Positions 1-7,581 of a DNA stretch of 61,129 nucleotides are shown in pieces. Every line of letters begins with the position of its first letter. The first letter of the stretch is position 1. The position numbers were made by a program, and so were the translations under genes. Under the pieces are notes generated by a model. That model saw only the letters and a list, made by a program, of their open reading frames with translations. It did not search any database and was not told where the DNA came from. Source of the stretch: JBKBRC01 sp046292345 (GTDB lineage: Bacteria; Bacteroidota; Rhodothermia; Rhodothermales; Rubricoccaceae); contig JBKBRC010000015.1 in NCBI GenBank assembly GCA_046292345.1, positions 1 through 61,129 on the forward strand, read 5' to 3'.

Positions 1-70
1 CCGCGGCGAGCCCCGCTGAGGCGCCTCCGAGCGGCCCTGCGGCACCTGCGGCGCGGGCATCTGAAAGCGA

Positions 71-106
71 AAGCGCCGGCCGCTTCCGAGGAAACGGCCG
101 GCGCTT
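71..106 (-). terminator. Intrinsic terminator of the tRNA unit
   Basis: A perfect 12-bp inverted repeat (71-82 and 95-106) with a 12-base loop lies directly after the minus-strand tRNA-Asp. Read on the minus strand the stem is followed by TCGCTTTCAG, a short T run. The strong stem and its position fit a factor-independent terminator for the tRNA-Phe/tRNA-Asp transcript. To its left (1-70) no gene can be supported: frames are open but too short to judge. Confidence 0.7.
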
Positions 107-112
107 CGCGTC

Positions 113-189
113 TGGCGACCCGGACGGGACTTGAACCCGCGACCTCCGGCGTGACAGGCCGGCGCTCTGACCAACTGAGCTACCGGGCC
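113..189 (-). tRNA. tRNA-Asp (GTC)
   Basis: The minus strand folds as a standard cloverleaf. The acceptor stem starts GGCCCGG and pairs with CCGGGTC, the D arm contains TAGCTCAGTTGGT, the anticodon stem CCGGC/GCCGG holds loop CTGTCAC with anticodon GTC, and the T arm contains GGTTCAAGTCC. The 3' CCA is encoded (113-115). Anticodon GTC reads Asp codons. It is the second gene of a two-tRNA transcript and is followed by a hairpin terminator. Confidence 0.97.
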
Positions 190-300
190 AGACAGGGCGC
201 TGAAACTACGCACGGCCCATCGGGGCGCGCCACGCGCAGGCTTCCGCTTCCCCCGGTTTTCAAACAGCGCTTCCGGAGGGCGGCCCCGCCGGAGCGGGAG

Positions 301-373
<73 letters not shown>

Positions 374-403
374 GCATGCGGGCGAGCCCGAATGCAAGGC
401 TCG

Positions 404-435
404 CAATATACGCCCGCCGGGGCGTGCCCCGCCAA
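404..435 (-). promoter_or_regulatory. Bacteroidota-type promoter of the tRNA-Phe/Asp unit
   Basis: On the minus strand a TTG (433-435) lies 25 bases upstream of TATATTG (404-410), about 30 bases before the 5' end of tRNA-Phe. This matches the Bacteroidota -33 TTG / -7 TAnnTTTG layout and is the best-formed two-box promoter seen in the window. Confidence 0.65.
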
Positions 436-474
436 GCGGAGCCTGTGTGAAGGGCGTCTGTGCCGCGACCCCCG

Positions 475-1089
475 CTACGAAAGGCGCCCGTGCCCGCCGT
501 GGGTTGGCTCTGGCGGCACCTCCTCAAACTCGGCATCCTCAAACTCGGCATCGACGACGTCGGTAGCCGGGGCCCCCGGGGAGGAGGCTGCCGGGCGGCC
601 GTACACGCCGCTCTGAGAGGGCGCCTTGGAAGGCGCGCGCTCGCCGAAGGGCCCTCCGGAGGCGTGGCCAGAGGGCATGCCGAAGGGACTGCCTGCCGCT
701 CCTCCGAAAAAGCGTATGTGCCCCGTGCGTACGCCTGCCTGCAACCCCGCGCCGATCCGTGCGCGCAGCAGCGCCCGCGAGGGCGGCAGGAGGCCGAGCA
801 GGCCCACGAAATCGGTCAGGAAGCCCGGCGTGAGCAGCAGCGCCCCCGAGAACAGGATGATCAGGCCGTCGATGAGCTCGGGGCCGGGAAGAGCGCCGGC
901 AGCCAGCCGCGCCTGCACGCGGCGCACGGCTGCGAGGCCCTCGCGCCTCGCGAGCCACGCCCCGAGCAGCGCCGTCGCGACGACGAGCCCGACCGTCGGC
1001 CAGAAACCGAGCCGCCCGCCGAGGGTCACAAGCACAGACAGGTCCAGCAGCGGGACGACGAGGAAGAGCACGAACAACCAGCGCGTCAT
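475..1089 (-). CDS. FxsA-family inner-membrane protein
   Basis: 204 residues from an ATG at 1089. The first ~110 residues match the FxsA family: a first membrane segment at about 1-23, a second at 28-47, and the family's typical Leu/Gly-rich stretch with LTPGFLTDFVGLLGLLPP at about 85-102. FxsA is a cytoplasmic-membrane protein first described as relieving F-exclusion of phage T7 when overproduced; its normal function is unknown. The tail after ~120 is Gly/Pro/Ala-rich and ends with a repeated acidic stretch (DAEFEDAEFEEVPPE), making this longer than the ~158-residue E. coli protein. Family call is firm, function is not. Confidence 0.85.
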   Translation of the reverse strand: MTRWLFVLFLVVPLLDLSVLVTLGGRLGFWPTVGLVVATALLGAWLARREGLAAVRRVQARLAAGALPGPELIDGLIILFSGALLLTPGFLTDFVGLLGLLPPSRALLRARIGAGLQAGVRTGHIRFFGGAAGSPFGMPSGHASGGPFGERAPSKAPSQSGVYGRPAASSPGAPATDVVDAEFEDAEFEEVPPEPTHGGHGRLS

Positions 1090-1106
1090 CAGCAGAAGGG
1101 CATACG

Positions 1107-1850
1107 ATGAGTCGGAACAAGCACGGCCGCCACGCGGCGAGGACAGCAGGCGTGGCCCCCCCTGCCTACGCGCGGCCTGGCGCAGGGCTTCGCGCGCTCG
1201 CGGTTTTCACCGGGCTCGCGCTTGGAGTGGCCGCTGCGGCGTTCGCGCGTCCGGCCAAGGGCCAGGCTGTCCCGGCCGGGACGGGCGCCGTTCCGGCCAG
1301 CCCCGCTTCCGATGGGGTCCGGGAACTCTCGGCCGCCCTGCGCGCCGATCAGCAGGCGCACCTGCGGCGCGTTGGCGTGTGGGGGGCGACGAACGCGGCC
1401 AGCGGGCTGCTGCTCTGGGCGCTATCGGATGCCGAAACGGACCCCGGCCGCCGCGGCTTTGCCATGCAGACGGCGGCGTGGGGGGCCGTCAACACGGGCA
1501 TCGCGGCAGCCGGGTTGTTGCGAGGGCCGGGCGAGACGACGGGCGAATGGGCGGCGGCCCACGCGTCGGAGAACGGCTACGCGGACGTGCTGCTCGTCAA
1601 CCTCGGCCTCAACGTGGGGTATGCCGCCGTGGGCGGGACGCTGATCGCGGCGGCGGGGCGGGGCGTGCCCAACCCGGACGCGTGGCGCGGGCACGGCGCG
1701 GCGCTCGTCGTGCAGGGCGCCGGGTTGTTTGTGCTCGACGGCATCGCCTACCTCGCCTCGCGCCGGCGCATGAAAGGGCTCACCGGGCGCGTGGAGCAGG
1801 TCGCGCTCGGGCCTGCGCCCGACGGGGCTCGCCTGAGGGTACGCTTTTGA
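1107..1850 (+). CDS. Hypothetical multi-pass membrane protein (DUF6992-like)
   Basis: 247 residues from ATG 1107, divergent from the FxsA-like gene with only 17 bases between. I see a hydrophobic segment at about 28-48 that may be a signal anchor, then segments near 95-110, 120-140, 163-187 and 203-222. Small residues (Gly, Ala) dominate the helices, with motifs such as GATNAASGLLLW and NLGLNVGYAAVGG. The pattern resembles the DUF6992 proteins of Bacteroidota, but I offer that from general appearance only. The stop overlaps the likely start of the next membrane-protein gene, suggesting translational coupling. Function unknown. Confidence 0.7.
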   Translation: MSRNKHGRHAARTAGVAPPAYARPGAGLRALAVFTGLALGVAAAAFARPAKGQAVPAGTGAVPASPASDGVRELSAALRADQQAHLRRVGVWGATNAASGLLLWALSDAETDPGRRGFAMQTAAWGAVNTGIAAAGLLRGPGETTGEWAAAHASENGYADVLLVNLGLNVGYAAVGGTLIAAAGRGVPNPDAWRGHGAALVVQGAGLFVLDGIAYLASRRRMKGLTGRVEQVALGPAPDGARLRVRF

Positions 1851-2296
1851 GCCGCGGCAGACCTGTGGGAGCGCCCGGCGAGCCGCCGATCCGGCGCCGC
1901 GGACGCTGGGCGCTCGCCGGGCTGATGGTGCTCGCCGGGATGGCCCATCTGGTTGCACCCGAGGTGTACCTGCCGGCGATGCCGCCTGCCTTTCCGGCGC
2001 CGCTTGCGCTGATCTACGTGAGCGGCCTCGCCGAGATCGCTGGGGGGGTGGGGCTCCTGGCACGGTCCCTGCCGCTTCGCCGGGCGGCCGGGTGGGGGCT
2101 CGCTCTGCTGCTCGTGGCGGTCTACCCGGCCAACGTTCACCTCGCCCTTTCGGCCCCGGGGACGACGCTCGCGGGACTGCTGCTGCTGCTACGCCTGCCC
2201 CTCCAGGGAGCGCTCATCGCATGGGCGCTCCGGGTGAGCGGTGTGGTACGGCCGGGTGGCGTGCCGCGAAAAGGCGACGCGCTCAGTACGCCGTGA
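1847..2296 (+). CDS. DoxX-like (COG4270-type) membrane protein
   Basis: About 149 residues if it starts at TTG 1847, which overlaps the upstream stop as TTGA and is preceded by GAGGG around 1833-1837; GTG 1865 is the alternative start. After a basic N-terminus come four hydrophobic segments with the motifs AGMAHLVAPEVYLPAMPP and YVSGLAEIAGGVGLL, then RRAAGWGLALLLVAVYPANV. This is the pattern of small DoxX-related four-helix membrane proteins, whose substrates are mostly unknown. Its 3' end overlaps the convergent lipoprotein gene by 14 bases. The family call is good; the start is uncertain. Confidence 0.75.
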   Translation: MSRGRPVGAPGEPPIRRRGRWALAGLMVLAGMAHLVAPEVYLPAMPPAFPAPLALIYVSGLAEIAGGVGLLARSLPLRRAAGWGLALLLVAVYPANVHLALSAPGTTLAGLLLLLRLPLQGALIAWALRVSGVVRPGGVPRKGDALSTP

Positions 2297-2840
2297 ACTC
2301 GCCCGGACAGGCCAGCTGCGCCAGCGCGCGGTCGTAGGGCGCGTAGTACGTGTAGACGATTTCGCGCGCGGGGGCATCGGCGCGGCGGAACGTGCACGTG
2401 GCGATGCGTCCCTCGGTAGGGCAGGGCTCAGCGCGGAACGAGCCCGTTGGCGCGCCGGCGCAGTGCTCGCGGGCCGTGCGGGGCGTCCAGCCCGTGCCGG
2501 AGTAGGTGAAGCAGAACTGCTCGGCCTCGCGCACGTCGCACGCGCCGGCCGGGCCGCTCGGGGCGGGCGCCGTGGGCGGCGGCTCGGGCGGCGGCGGCGG
2601 CGGCAGCGGCGCGATGGGAACGGCCGCCTCGGGCGCTTCGGGCGTCTCGGAGGTGTCGAACACGAACGGCGCGCCGCCGGGCGAGGGCGCCGGGAGGGCG
2701 GGCGCGGCTTCGGCGCGTACGGTCGTGTCGGCGGGTGTGGCCGGCGCGGCCGGCGGTGCCGAGGGCGCCTCGCGGCGACAGCCGCCTGCGAGAGCGAGCA
2801 GCAGGGCAGCGGCGGAGAGGAGGGGGACGCGGCAGCGCAT
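2283..2840 (-). CDS. Proline-rich lipoprotein with cysteine-rich C-terminal domain
   Basis: 185 residues from ATG 2840. The N-terminus is a lipoprotein signal with lipobox LAGGC (Cys21). A long Pro/Ala-rich linker (about 24-100, with runs such as PPPPPPEPPPTAP) follows. The C-terminal ~85 residues contain six cysteines (in CDVREAEQFC, HCAGAP, EPC, ATC and ACPGEF), consistent with a disulfide-stabilised extracytoplasmic domain. No family recognised. The linker suggests the domain is held away from the membrane. The gene is convergent with, and overlaps, the DoxX-like gene. Confidence 0.75.
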   Translation of the reverse strand: MRCRVPLLSAAALLLALAGGCRREAPSAPPAAPATPADTTVRAEAAPALPAPSPGGAPFVFDTSETPEAPEAAVPIAPLPPPPPPEPPPTAPAPSGPAGACDVREAEQFCFTYSGTGWTPRTAREHCAGAPTGSFRAEPCPTEGRIATCTFRRADAPAREIVYTYYAPYDRALAQLACPGEFTAY

Positions 2841-2880
2841 GGAGGCTGTGACGGACCGCCGGAGCCGGCGGCCAGGCAGG

Positions 2881-4113
2881 CTACGCCGGTCCTGAGGGCG
2901 CCGCGTCGCGCGCGGCGCGCGGCGCGGCCGTCTGCGCGCAGGCGAGATCGATCCAGGATCGGTACGACGTCTGGACGGGGACGGGGTGGTAGCGCGCGAT
3001 CCAGCGGCGGTCGGCGAAGTGCTTCATGCGGAGCCAGAGCGCGCCCTCGGCCCAGCGCGTGCCCTCGACGACGAGCGCGGTCGGCTCGCCGGTCGAGAGG
3101 ATGAGCGGTGCGAGCGGATAGGGACGGAACCGGCGCAGGCGCGGCGCCTCGGGCGCGCGGCCCTCACGCAGCGCGCGCGCGGCGCGGAGCACGTTCGCCC
3201 GCAGCACCGGTCCCTGCTTGACGGCGTGCACGCCAATGCGCGCCAGGTGCTCGTAGCCTGCCACGGCCGCGGCGTCGCCGGCCACGAACAGGCGCGGATG
3301 GCCCTGCACGCGCAGCGCGCGATCGGTGCGGACGAAGCCCTGCTCGGTCACGGGCAGCCCCGCCGCGGCGTAAAACGGGGCCCCGCGCGAGCCCGTGGCC
3401 CAGAGCACGGCCTCAGCCGGGATGAAGCGTCCGTCTTCGAGAGCGAGGCCGGCCGGGGTCGCGGCCTGCGCCCGTGCGCCGAGATGCACCCGCGCGCCGC
3501 GTGCGGCCAGGCGCGCGTGCGCCCACTGCGACGCGCCCTCGGGCATGCCGCCGAGCAGGCGCGTCCCCGGCTCGACGATCTCGACCCGCAGACGCCCTGC
3601 GAGGTCTGGCCGCGCCGTCACGTTGAGCGCCACTTCCACGCCTGCCGCACCGCCGCCGACGATGGCGAGCGTCCGCTCCGGTCCGTGGGCGTGTGCCGTC
3701 TCGTCCAGAAATTCCGAGAGCGCCGCGATGTGGTGAAGCGGCTTGGTGCGGATGGCCGGCCCGGCCGCGTCGGTGTGCGGGTTGACAGCGCCCGTGTCGA
3801 AGGCGGCGAGGTCGTAGGGCAGGGCTTCGCCGCCGGCGGTGAGGATGCGGCGCGCGTCCGTGTCGAGGCCCACGACCGTGTCGGGCAGGAAGCGCGAGAG
3901 CGTGCGCTGCGCGATCGTCTGCACGTCCACGCGCGTCTCGGCACGCGTGTAGACGCCGCCGAGATGCTCAGGCGTCATGCCTGAGTACCAGAGGTGGCGG
4001 CGGTCGGAGACGAGCGTGACATGGAACGCGTCTGCGTCCAGGCGGGCGCAGGCCGTCGCGAGGGGCAGCATGGCGTGCCCCCCGCCCACGAGTACGATCC
4101 GGAGGGGGTTCAT
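2881..4113 (-). CDS. FAD-dependent pyridine nucleotide oxidoreductase (NDH-2/SelD-associated type)
   Basis: 410 residues from ATG 4113. Two dinucleotide-binding folds are visible: an N-terminal FAD motif (VLVGGGHAMLPL, residues 7-18) and a central NAD(P)H motif (AIVGGGAAGVEVAL, about 150-163), plus the late FAD motif LFVAGDAAA. The HAMLPLA variant and the C-terminal WIDLACAQ stretch resemble the oxidoreductase modules related to type II NADH dehydrogenases that are sometimes fused to SelD in other bacteria; no SelD domain is present here. Likely role: membrane-peripheral electron transfer from NAD(P)H to an unknown acceptor. It lies 25 bases downstream of the MoxR gene on the same strand, so co-transcription is possible. 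Confidence 0.8.
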   Translation of the reverse strand: MNPLRIVLVGGGHAMLPLATACARLDADAFHVTLVSDRRHLWYSGMTPEHLGGVYTRAETRVDVQTIAQRTLSRFLPDTVVGLDTDARRILTAGGEALPYDLAAFDTGAVNPHTDAAGPAIRTKPLHHIAALSEFLDETAHAHGPERTLAIVGGGAAGVEVALNVTARPDLAGRLRVEIVEPGTRLLGGMPEGASQWAHARLAARGARVHLGARAQAATPAGLALEDGRFIPAEAVLWATGSRGAPFYAAAGLPVTEQGFVRTDRALRVQGHPRLFVAGDAAAVAGYEHLARIGVHAVKQGPVLRANVLRAARALREGRAPEAPRLRRFRPYPLAPLILSTGEPTALVVEGTRWAEGALWLRMKHFADRRWIARYHPVPVQTSYRSWIDLACAQTAAPRAARDAAPSGPA

Positions 4114-4138
4114 GGGCCGGAGGGAGCAGGCAAGGCCA

Positions 4139-5128
4139 TCAGCGCTGCGCGAGCAGGCGCTCGATGACGTCCACGGCCGAGACGCCCTCGGCCTCGGCGT
4201 TGAAGTTGGTCACGATGCGGTGGCGTAGCACCGGCACGGCCATGCGGTCGACGTCCTCGGGGAGGGGGGTGAGGCGGCCGTCGAGCAGGGCACGCGCCTT
4301 GGCGCCGAGGACGAGGTACTGCGAGGCGCGCGGTCCGGCGCCGTAGGCGAGGAAGTCCGTCACGAAGTCCGGCGCGCCCTCGCGGCCGGGCCGGGTGCGC
4401 GCGGCCAGGCGCACGGCGTGCTCGATCACGTGGTCGGCGACGGGCGCGAGGCGCACGAGCTGCTGAAACGCGAGCAGGTCCTCGGCCGAGACGACTGGCT
4501 GCACGGGCTCCTGCCGCGCGCTCGTGGTGCCGCGCACGACGGCCACCTCGTCCTCGAACGGCGGGTAGTCGAGCCAGAGGTTGAGCATGAACCGGTCGAG
4601 CTGCGCCTCGGGCAGGGGGTAGGTGCCCTCCTGCTCGATGGGGTTCTGCGTGGCGAGCACGAAGAACGGCTCGGCGAGGCGGTGCGTCTCGCCGCCGGCC
4701 GTGACGTGGTGCTCCTGCATGGCCTCGAGGAGGGCCGCCTGCGTCTTGGGCGGCGTGCGGTTGACCTCGTCGGCGAGCACGAGGTGGGCGAAGAGCGGGC
4801 CGCGCACGAAGCGGAACTGGCGGCGGCCCGTGTGCGGGTCTTCCTCGATGACCTCCGTGCCGGTGATGTCGCCCGGCATCAGGTCCGGCGTGAACTGGAT
4901 GCGGCTGAAGTCGAGCGCGAGGGCGCGGGCGAGCGTGCGGACGAGCAGCGTCTTGGCCAGCCCCGGCACGCCCACGAGCAGCGCGTGCCCGCGCGCGAGC
5001 AGCGCCACGACGAGCCCCTCGACGGCTTCGTCCTGCCCGACGATCACCTTGCCGATCTCGGCGCGCAGGCGGCGGTAGCTCTCGGCGAGCGCCCGGGCGG
5101 CGGCGGGGTCGGCGGGGTCGATGGGCAT
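4139..5128 (-). CDS. MoxR-family AAA+ ATPase
   Basis: 329 residues, a normal MoxR length, from ATG 5128. Visible motifs are Walker A GVPGLAKT (about 53-60), Walker B LVLADEVNR (about 116-124), and the MoxR sensor/arginine-finger region ATQNPIEQEGTYPLPEAQLD. MoxR proteins are chaperone-like ATPases that usually act with a von Willebrand A protein and a DUF58 partner to mature or insert metal centres or assemble envelope machines. Neither partner is adjacent: it sits between a SurA-like foldase gene (40 bases upstream) and the FAD oxidoreductase. That neighbourhood suggests an envelope-quality role, which is inference. Confidence 0.92.
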   Translation of the reverse strand: MPIDPADPAAARALAESYRRLRAEIGKVIVGQDEAVEGLVVALLARGHALLVGVPGLAKTLLVRTLARALALDFSRIQFTPDLMPGDITGTEVIEEDPHTGRRQFRFVRGPLFAHLVLADEVNRTPPKTQAALLEAMQEHHVTAGGETHRLAEPFFVLATQNPIEQEGTYPLPEAQLDRFMLNLWLDYPPFEDEVAVVRGTTSARQEPVQPVVSAEDLLAFQQLVRLAPVADHVIEHAVRLAARTRPGREGAPDFVTDFLAYGAGPRASQYLVLGAKARALLDGRLTPLPEDVDRMAVPVLRHRIVTNFNAEAEGVSAVDVIERLLAQR

Positions 5129-5168
5129 AGGGCGGGGCGGTGTCGCAGGGGCGGCGTGCGGTGGGATG

Positions 5169-6536
5169 TTACGGCCGGGCCGCCGCCTGCGCCGCCGCGT
5201 AGCGCGGGCTGCGCACGTCTATGTGGACAGTCTGGCGGAGGCGCCGCGCCCAGTCCTCGAGCGTCTGGGCGCGCTTTTCCTGGAGCGCGTAGTCGCTCAG
5301 GATGGCGTAGTCCTGCGCCATGTTGAGCCGGTGCGGCGGCGTGCGGCGCTGGAGGAGGACGATGTGATAGGCGCGCGTGCCGTCGAGGAGTTCAGCTTCT
5401 GCGGGCTGGCTGATCTCGCCCACCTGGAGGCCGCGCAGCGTGGCCTGCCAGCGCGGCCCGAGCGCCTCGGCGCGCAGGTCGCGCTCGCCCGTGCCCGGGT
5501 CCGAGACGTAGCCGCCGCGCGAGGACGAGAACGGGTCCTGCGAGTGGCGCCGGGCGAGCGCCTCGAACGGGACACCGTGCGTGAGCACCGAGTCGCGGTA
5601 GGCGAGCAGCTCAGCCCGGGCGAGGTCGGCGCCGGAGGCGTCGGCGGGGACGGCGCGCAGGATGTGGTTGAACGAGACGATGTCGCCCTGGCGGCTGTTG
5701 AGGCGCATCACGTGGAAGCCGAACGAGGTCTCGAAGACCTGCGAGACCTGGCCCGGCTGGAGCGAGGCGGCCACGACCGAGAACTCGGGCACGAGGTCGC
5801 GCAGGTTGAAGCCGTCGTAGCGCCCACCGGTGCGCTGCGAGCCGGGGTCCTCGGTGTGGCGTGTGGCCAGTTCCTCGATCGTCGCCTGTCCGGCCAGGAC
5901 CGAGTCGCGCAGCGCCTCGACGAAGCGCCGCGTGCTCTGGCGGGCGGCCTCGCTCGGCTGCGGCTTGCGCACGATGTGCGCCACGCGCACGAGTTCGGGC
6001 ACGAGCGGCAGCTCGGCGGGCGGAATGCGCTCGAACCAGGCGCGGACCTCGCCCGGCGTGACGGTCACGTCGCGCAGGCGGCGCTGCTGGAGCTGCTGCG
6101 CCATGAGCTGCTTGCGCACGTCCTCGCGGAAGAGCGCGCGCACGGCATCGATGGGGCGGTTGTAGTAGGCCGCGAGGGCGTCCTCGCCGCCGGCCTGCCG
6201 CGCCATCTGCGCGATCTGGGCATTGAGCCGCTGCTCGACCATGTCCTCGGAGACGCGGATCGTGGTGTCGCGCCGTGCCGCGACGACGAACACGCGCTGG
6301 TCGATGAGCTGGTCGAGGGCACGGCTCCAGAGCGCGTCCGTGACGGCCTGCTGGCCGGCGAGCTGCCGCGCGACGGCGTCGACCTCGGAGCGGAGGATCA
6401 CCTCCTCGTCCACGATGGCCGCGATGCCGTCGAGGACGGTGCCGGCGGGGACGGCGCCGGCCGAGGAGACGGGCTGCTGCGCGCGCACGGGCGCAGCGGC
6501 GGCGAGGAGGGCAAGCAGAACGAGCGCGAGGCGCAT
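5169..6536 (-). CDS. SurA-like periplasmic peptidyl-prolyl isomerase/chaperone
   Basis: 455 residues from ATG 6536 with a signal peptide ending near residue 19 (PVRAQQ). The N-terminal half is a SurA-type helical chaperone module beginning DGIAAIVDEEVILRSEVD. Two parvulin (PpiC) domains follow: one at about 180-280 (VAHIVRKPQ ... FGFHVMRL) and one at about 285-395 (FNHILRAVP ... YHIVLLQRR), then a short C-terminal helix. SurA escorts outer-membrane proteins to the BAM machinery. Three foldase genes lie in a row here on the same strand (5169-9618), with 45 bases between this one and the next. Confidence 0.9.
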   Translation of the reverse strand: MRLALVLLALLAAAAPVRAQQPVSSAGAVPAGTVLDGIAAIVDEEVILRSEVDAVARQLAGQQAVTDALWSRALDQLIDQRVFVVAARRDTTIRVSEDMVEQRLNAQIAQMARQAGGEDALAAYYNRPIDAVRALFREDVRKQLMAQQLQQRRLRDVTVTPGEVRAWFERIPPAELPLVPELVRVAHIVRKPQPSEAARQSTRRFVEALRDSVLAGQATIEELATRHTEDPGSQRTGGRYDGFNLRDLVPEFSVVAASLQPGQVSQVFETSFGFHVMRLNSRQGDIVSFNHILRAVPADASGADLARAELLAYRDSVLTHGVPFEALARRHSQDPFSSSRGGYVSDPGTGERDLRAEALGPRWQATLRGLQVGEISQPAEAELLDGTRAYHIVLLQRRTPPHRLNMAQDYAILSDYALQEKRAQTLEDWARRLRQTVHIDVRSPRYAAAQAAARP

Positions 6537-6581
6537 GGGGGTGGGAGTCGGAAAATCGGGCGGGGGACGGCGCGGGGCGCG

Positions 6582-7490
6582 TCAGGGGGTGCGGAACGGA
6601 CCGCGGGCGCGGGCTTCGGTGCGGAGGCGCTGCATGAGCTGCGCTTCGGCGTCGCGGCGCCACGAGATGGCGAGGCGCTCGGCGACCTCGTCGCGCACGA
6701 GTGCGAGCGGGGGGACGGTGCCGGCCGGCAGCCGGTCGGCCACCTGCACGACGTGGTACGTGGGCGGCGTACCCGTGGTGAGCGCGACCGGGGCGCCGCC
6801 GGGCGCGAGCGCGGCCAGACGCTGCCCGAGGGTTTCGTCGCGCGCGGCGAAGCGGCTCTCGGGCACGTACGTCGCAGCGAGGGCGACGGCGCCCTCGGGG
6901 TCGTCGGCGTACTCGCGTGCGATGAGGGCGAAGAGCGAGTCGGCATGGGCCGAGGCGAGCGCGCCGGCGAGCGCGGTACGGGCCTGCGCGGCACGCTCGG
7001 CCGAGGCCGCGCGCAGGTGGCGCACGCGCACGTAGGGCTCGCGCAAGGCGAGGCGCTCGCGGTGGGCCTCGTAGTAGGCCGCCACGTCGGCCTCCGAGAT
7101 CGGCGCCGGGTTCTCGGTAAAGTAACGGTCGAGGAAGGCCGCCTGAAGCGTGGCGCGCTCCGAGTCGGCAAGCAGGCGCTGCACCTCGGGGTCGGTGTCG
7201 AGGCCCCGGCGGCGCGCCTCCTGCACGGCGAGTTCGCGCAGCAGCCACTGCTCGACGAGCTGCGCCCGCGCGGCGGCGCTGTCGAGACCGGGCCAGGCGG
7301 TGCCGAGCAGGGCGTCCAGATCAGCCTCGGTCAGCGTGGCCGCGCCCACCTGCGCCACGACGGGGCTGCCGGCACGGACGGCCTCGGGCGGGGCGTCCGC
7401 GCACGCGGCGAGCAGGGCGGCCGGCAGGGCGGCGGCCAGCAGACCGGTAGCCAGCAGACCGGTGGTCGTCAGGACAGGGCGCGGGAGCAC
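6582..7490 (-). CDS. Single-domain parvulin-like foldase lipoprotein
   Basis: 302 residues from a GTG start at 7490. The signal region ends in a lipobox (ALLAAC, Cys30), so the protein is probably anchored to a membrane. The fold order is SurA_N-like helices (VVAQVGAATLTEADLDALLG) followed by one PpiC-like domain at about 130-245 (VRVRHLRAAS ... YHVVQVADRLP) and a C-terminal helix. The parvulin domain is divergent: the usual HIL motif is HLR, so isomerase activity is uncertain and it may be a pure chaperone. It probably shares a transcript with the SurA-like gene downstream; a terminator separates it from the third foldase gene upstream. Confidence 0.82.
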   Translation of the reverse strand: MLPRPVLTTTGLLATGLLAAALPAALLAACADAPPEAVRAGSPVVAQVGAATLTEADLDALLGTAWPGLDSAAARAQLVEQWLLRELAVQEARRRGLDTDPEVQRLLADSERATLQAAFLDRYFTENPAPISEADVAAYYEAHRERLALREPYVRVRHLRAASAERAAQARTALAGALASAHADSLFALIAREYADDPEGAVALAATYVPESRFAARDETLGQRLAALAPGGAPVALTTGTPPTYHVVQVADRLPAGTVPPLALVRDEVAERLAISWRRDAEAQLMQRLRTEARARGPFRTP

Positions 7491-7506
7491 GGTGGGGTGG
7501 GAGCGT

Positions 7507-7539
7507 AAAACGGTGCCCGGCCGCAGGGACCGGGCACCG
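7507..7539 (-). terminator. Intrinsic terminator between two foldase genes
   Basis: A 10-bp perfect stem (7511-7520 with 7530-7539) and a 9-base loop are followed on the minus strand by TTTTA (7510-7507). It lies downstream of the 678-residue foldase gene and just before the GTG of the next foldase gene, so it should separate two transcription units or attenuate read-through. Confidence 0.7.
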
Positions 7540-7581
7540 GAGCTAGACGACGCGGGTGGGCCATTATTGCCCGCGGGCCGG

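Noticed and set aside
1..70. Possible gene end or start at the left edge
   Set aside because: Frames are open but too short to show any motif, and a terminator for the tRNAs lies next to it.
2881..4113. Selenophosphate synthetase fusion
   Set aside because: Only the oxidoreductase module is present; there is no SelD domain, Cys/Sec loop or length for it.
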